A stretch of 5,546 bases of DNA from CAYLJV01 sp964554215 (GTDB taxonomy: Archaea > Hadarchaeota > Hadarchaeia > Hadarchaeales > JAGGTB01), in contig CAZKND010000071.1 in assembly GCA_964554215.1 (NCBI GenBank), forward strand, positions 1 through 5,546, written 5' to 3'. Positions 5,152 through 5,546 of this stretch are shown here, in pieces (within the stretch, counting starts at the first letter, position 1; each line of letters begins with the position of its first letter). Both the position numbers and the translations under genes were made by a program. The notes under the pieces are model-generated. The model made no database searches. It saw only the letters and a program-made list of their open reading frames with translations, and was not told the origin of the DNA.

Positions 5152-5265
5152 GTTTTGGGAACCTACAAAGGAGTAGAGAGACCTACTTAAAAAGTAAAGG
5201 TTTTGTAAAAACCTTGAAGTAAGTGAGGAGTTCTTCCAATAAGAACCTGGTTTATCCCACAAAAC
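5152..5265. repeat. Nested inverted-repeat element, possible structured RNA
   Basis: GTTTTGGGAACC (5152-5163) can pair with 5249-5265 (GGTT, 3-base bulge, CCC, 2-base bulge, AAAAC), giving 12 pairs that close a region of about 85 bases. Inside are a perfect 8-bp hairpin AAGGTTTT-gta-AAAACCTT (5197-5215), a 6-bp hairpin GTTCTT-ccaat-AAGAAC (5230-5246), and two mutually exclusive small stems: AGTAG/CTACT (5172-5176 with 5183-5187) or TACTT/AAGTA (5184-5188 with 5192-5196 or 5217-5221). No ORF explains it. It could be a small RNA, a leader element of the next gene, a 3' end structure of the pst operon, or a degenerate miniature inverted-repeat element. No target-site duplication is visible. Confidence 0.45.
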
Positions 5266-5320
5266 ATTAATAAGAACAATAATGTAATAGTAGTAATAGT
5301 AATAATATTTATTTTAAAAA
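5266..5320 (+). promoter_or_regulatory. AT-rich region with TAA/TAG-rich tract, probable promoter or leader of the next gene
   Basis: ATTAATAA at 5266-5273 is a plausible TATA element that would place the transcription start near 5295. Between 5285 and 5307 the sequence is a simple TAA/TAG/AAT run with no G+C-rich interruption, then TATTTATTTTAAAAA leads into the ribosome binding site. The TATTTATTTTAAAA word is too close to the gene to serve as a TATA box unless the mRNA starts inside the coding region. Stop-rich in several frames, the tract contains no ORF. Confidence 0.3.
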
Positions 5321-5329
5321 GGGAGGTGA
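5321..5329 (+). promoter_or_regulatory. Strong Shine-Dalgarno of the zinc-ribbon/ATP-cone gene
   Basis: GGGAGGTGA ends 6 bases before the ATG at 5336 and matches the 16S rRNA 3' end complement. It shares GGAGGTGAAAA with the pstS site. Confidence 0.85.
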
Positions 5330-5335
5330 AAAACA

Positions 5336-5546
5336 ATGAATTCTGAATCAGGAGAAATGATATGTCCTAAATGTGGTCACGAATGGAATCCTCGCGTTGA
5401 CAAGCCGAAAAGATGTCCAAGGTGCGGAAAGTGGCTCACCGAACACCATGAAGAATCAGAAGAAAAAGAGGGAAACAAAATCAGCAGAATAGAAAAGAGA
5501 GACGGAAGAATCGTTCAGTTTGACCCACAGAAAATAACCGATGCTA
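5336..5546 (+). CDS. Zinc ribbon plus ATP-cone protein, probable ribonucleotide reductase N-terminus (cut by right edge)
   Basis: Seventy complete codons are visible. A zinc ribbon comes first, with two CPxCG knuckles: CPKCG (cysteines 10, 13) and CPRCG (27, 30). A Glu-rich linker follows (36-47), then ISRIEKRDGRIVQFDPQKIT (49-68), the opening strand and helix of an ATP-cone domain. ATP-cones sense ATP/dATP at the N-terminus of class II and III ribonucleotide reductases and in the NrdR repressor. The 13-residue spacing between the CxxC pairs and the acidic linker do not look like NrdR, so a reductase is favoured, but NrdD (anaerobic) and NrdJ (cobalamin-dependent) cannot be told apart from this fragment. 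The gene has its own strong ribosome binding site and AT-rich upstream region and is probably a separate transcript from pst. Confidence 0.72.
   Translation, partial: MNSESGEMICPKCGHEWNPRVDKPKRCPRCGKWLTEHHEESEEKEGNKISRIEKRDGRIVQFDPQKITDA

Noticed and set aside
5197..5215. The 8-bp hairpin as a simple terminator of the pst operon
   Set aside because: No T-run follows the stem, and the hairpin sits inside a larger paired region, so a plain terminator call is not supported.
5152..5265. tRNA, 5S rRNA or C/D box RNA in the intergenic element
   Set aside because: No T-loop GTTCRA, acceptor-CCA layout, 5S landmarks or paired C (RTGATGA) and D (CTGA) boxes could be found.

Overview
The window looks like a euryarchaeal chromosome segment of moderate to low G+C. 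The signs are a divergent regulator with the archaeal arrangement of an AbrB-like DNA-binding domain in front of PhoU, TATA-rich upstream regions in place of bacterial -35/-10 boxes, and strong Shine-Dalgarno sequences (GGAGGTGA type) ahead of selected genes. The exact lineage cannot be read from this sequence.

Layout. Bases 1-473 (minus strand) hold the N-terminal 157 codons of an AbrB-PhoU phosphate regulator that runs off the left edge. Bases 474-635 are an AT-rich divergent promoter region; it carries a palindrome that brackets the probable pstS TATA box and a 10-bp direct repeat. Bases 636-4395 are a phosphate-specific ABC transporter operon in the order pstS-pstC-pstA-pstB, followed by a PhoU-like helical protein of the DUF47/PhoU_div type at 4456-5130. 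Bases 5131-5335 are intergenic and contain a striking set of nested inverted repeats, then a TAA/TAG-rich tract. Bases 5336-5546 begin another gene, a zinc-ribbon plus ATP-cone protein that is probably the start of a ribonucleotide reductase and is cut by the right edge.

How the genes work together. PstS binds phosphate outside the membrane, PstC and PstA form the channel, and PstB hydrolyses ATP. The divergent AbrB-PhoU protein is the obvious candidate regulator of the shared promoter region. The DUF47 protein probably links transporter state to regulation or activity. A hairpin plus T8 tract between pstS and pstC would let the cell make more binding protein than permease.

No mobile element, CRISPR array or clearly foreign gene is present. 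The least explained parts are the folded element at 5152-5265, the operator-like repeats at 517-584, a 27-codon ORF filling the pstA-pstB gap together with an unclear pstB start, and an enlarged extracellular segment in PstC.
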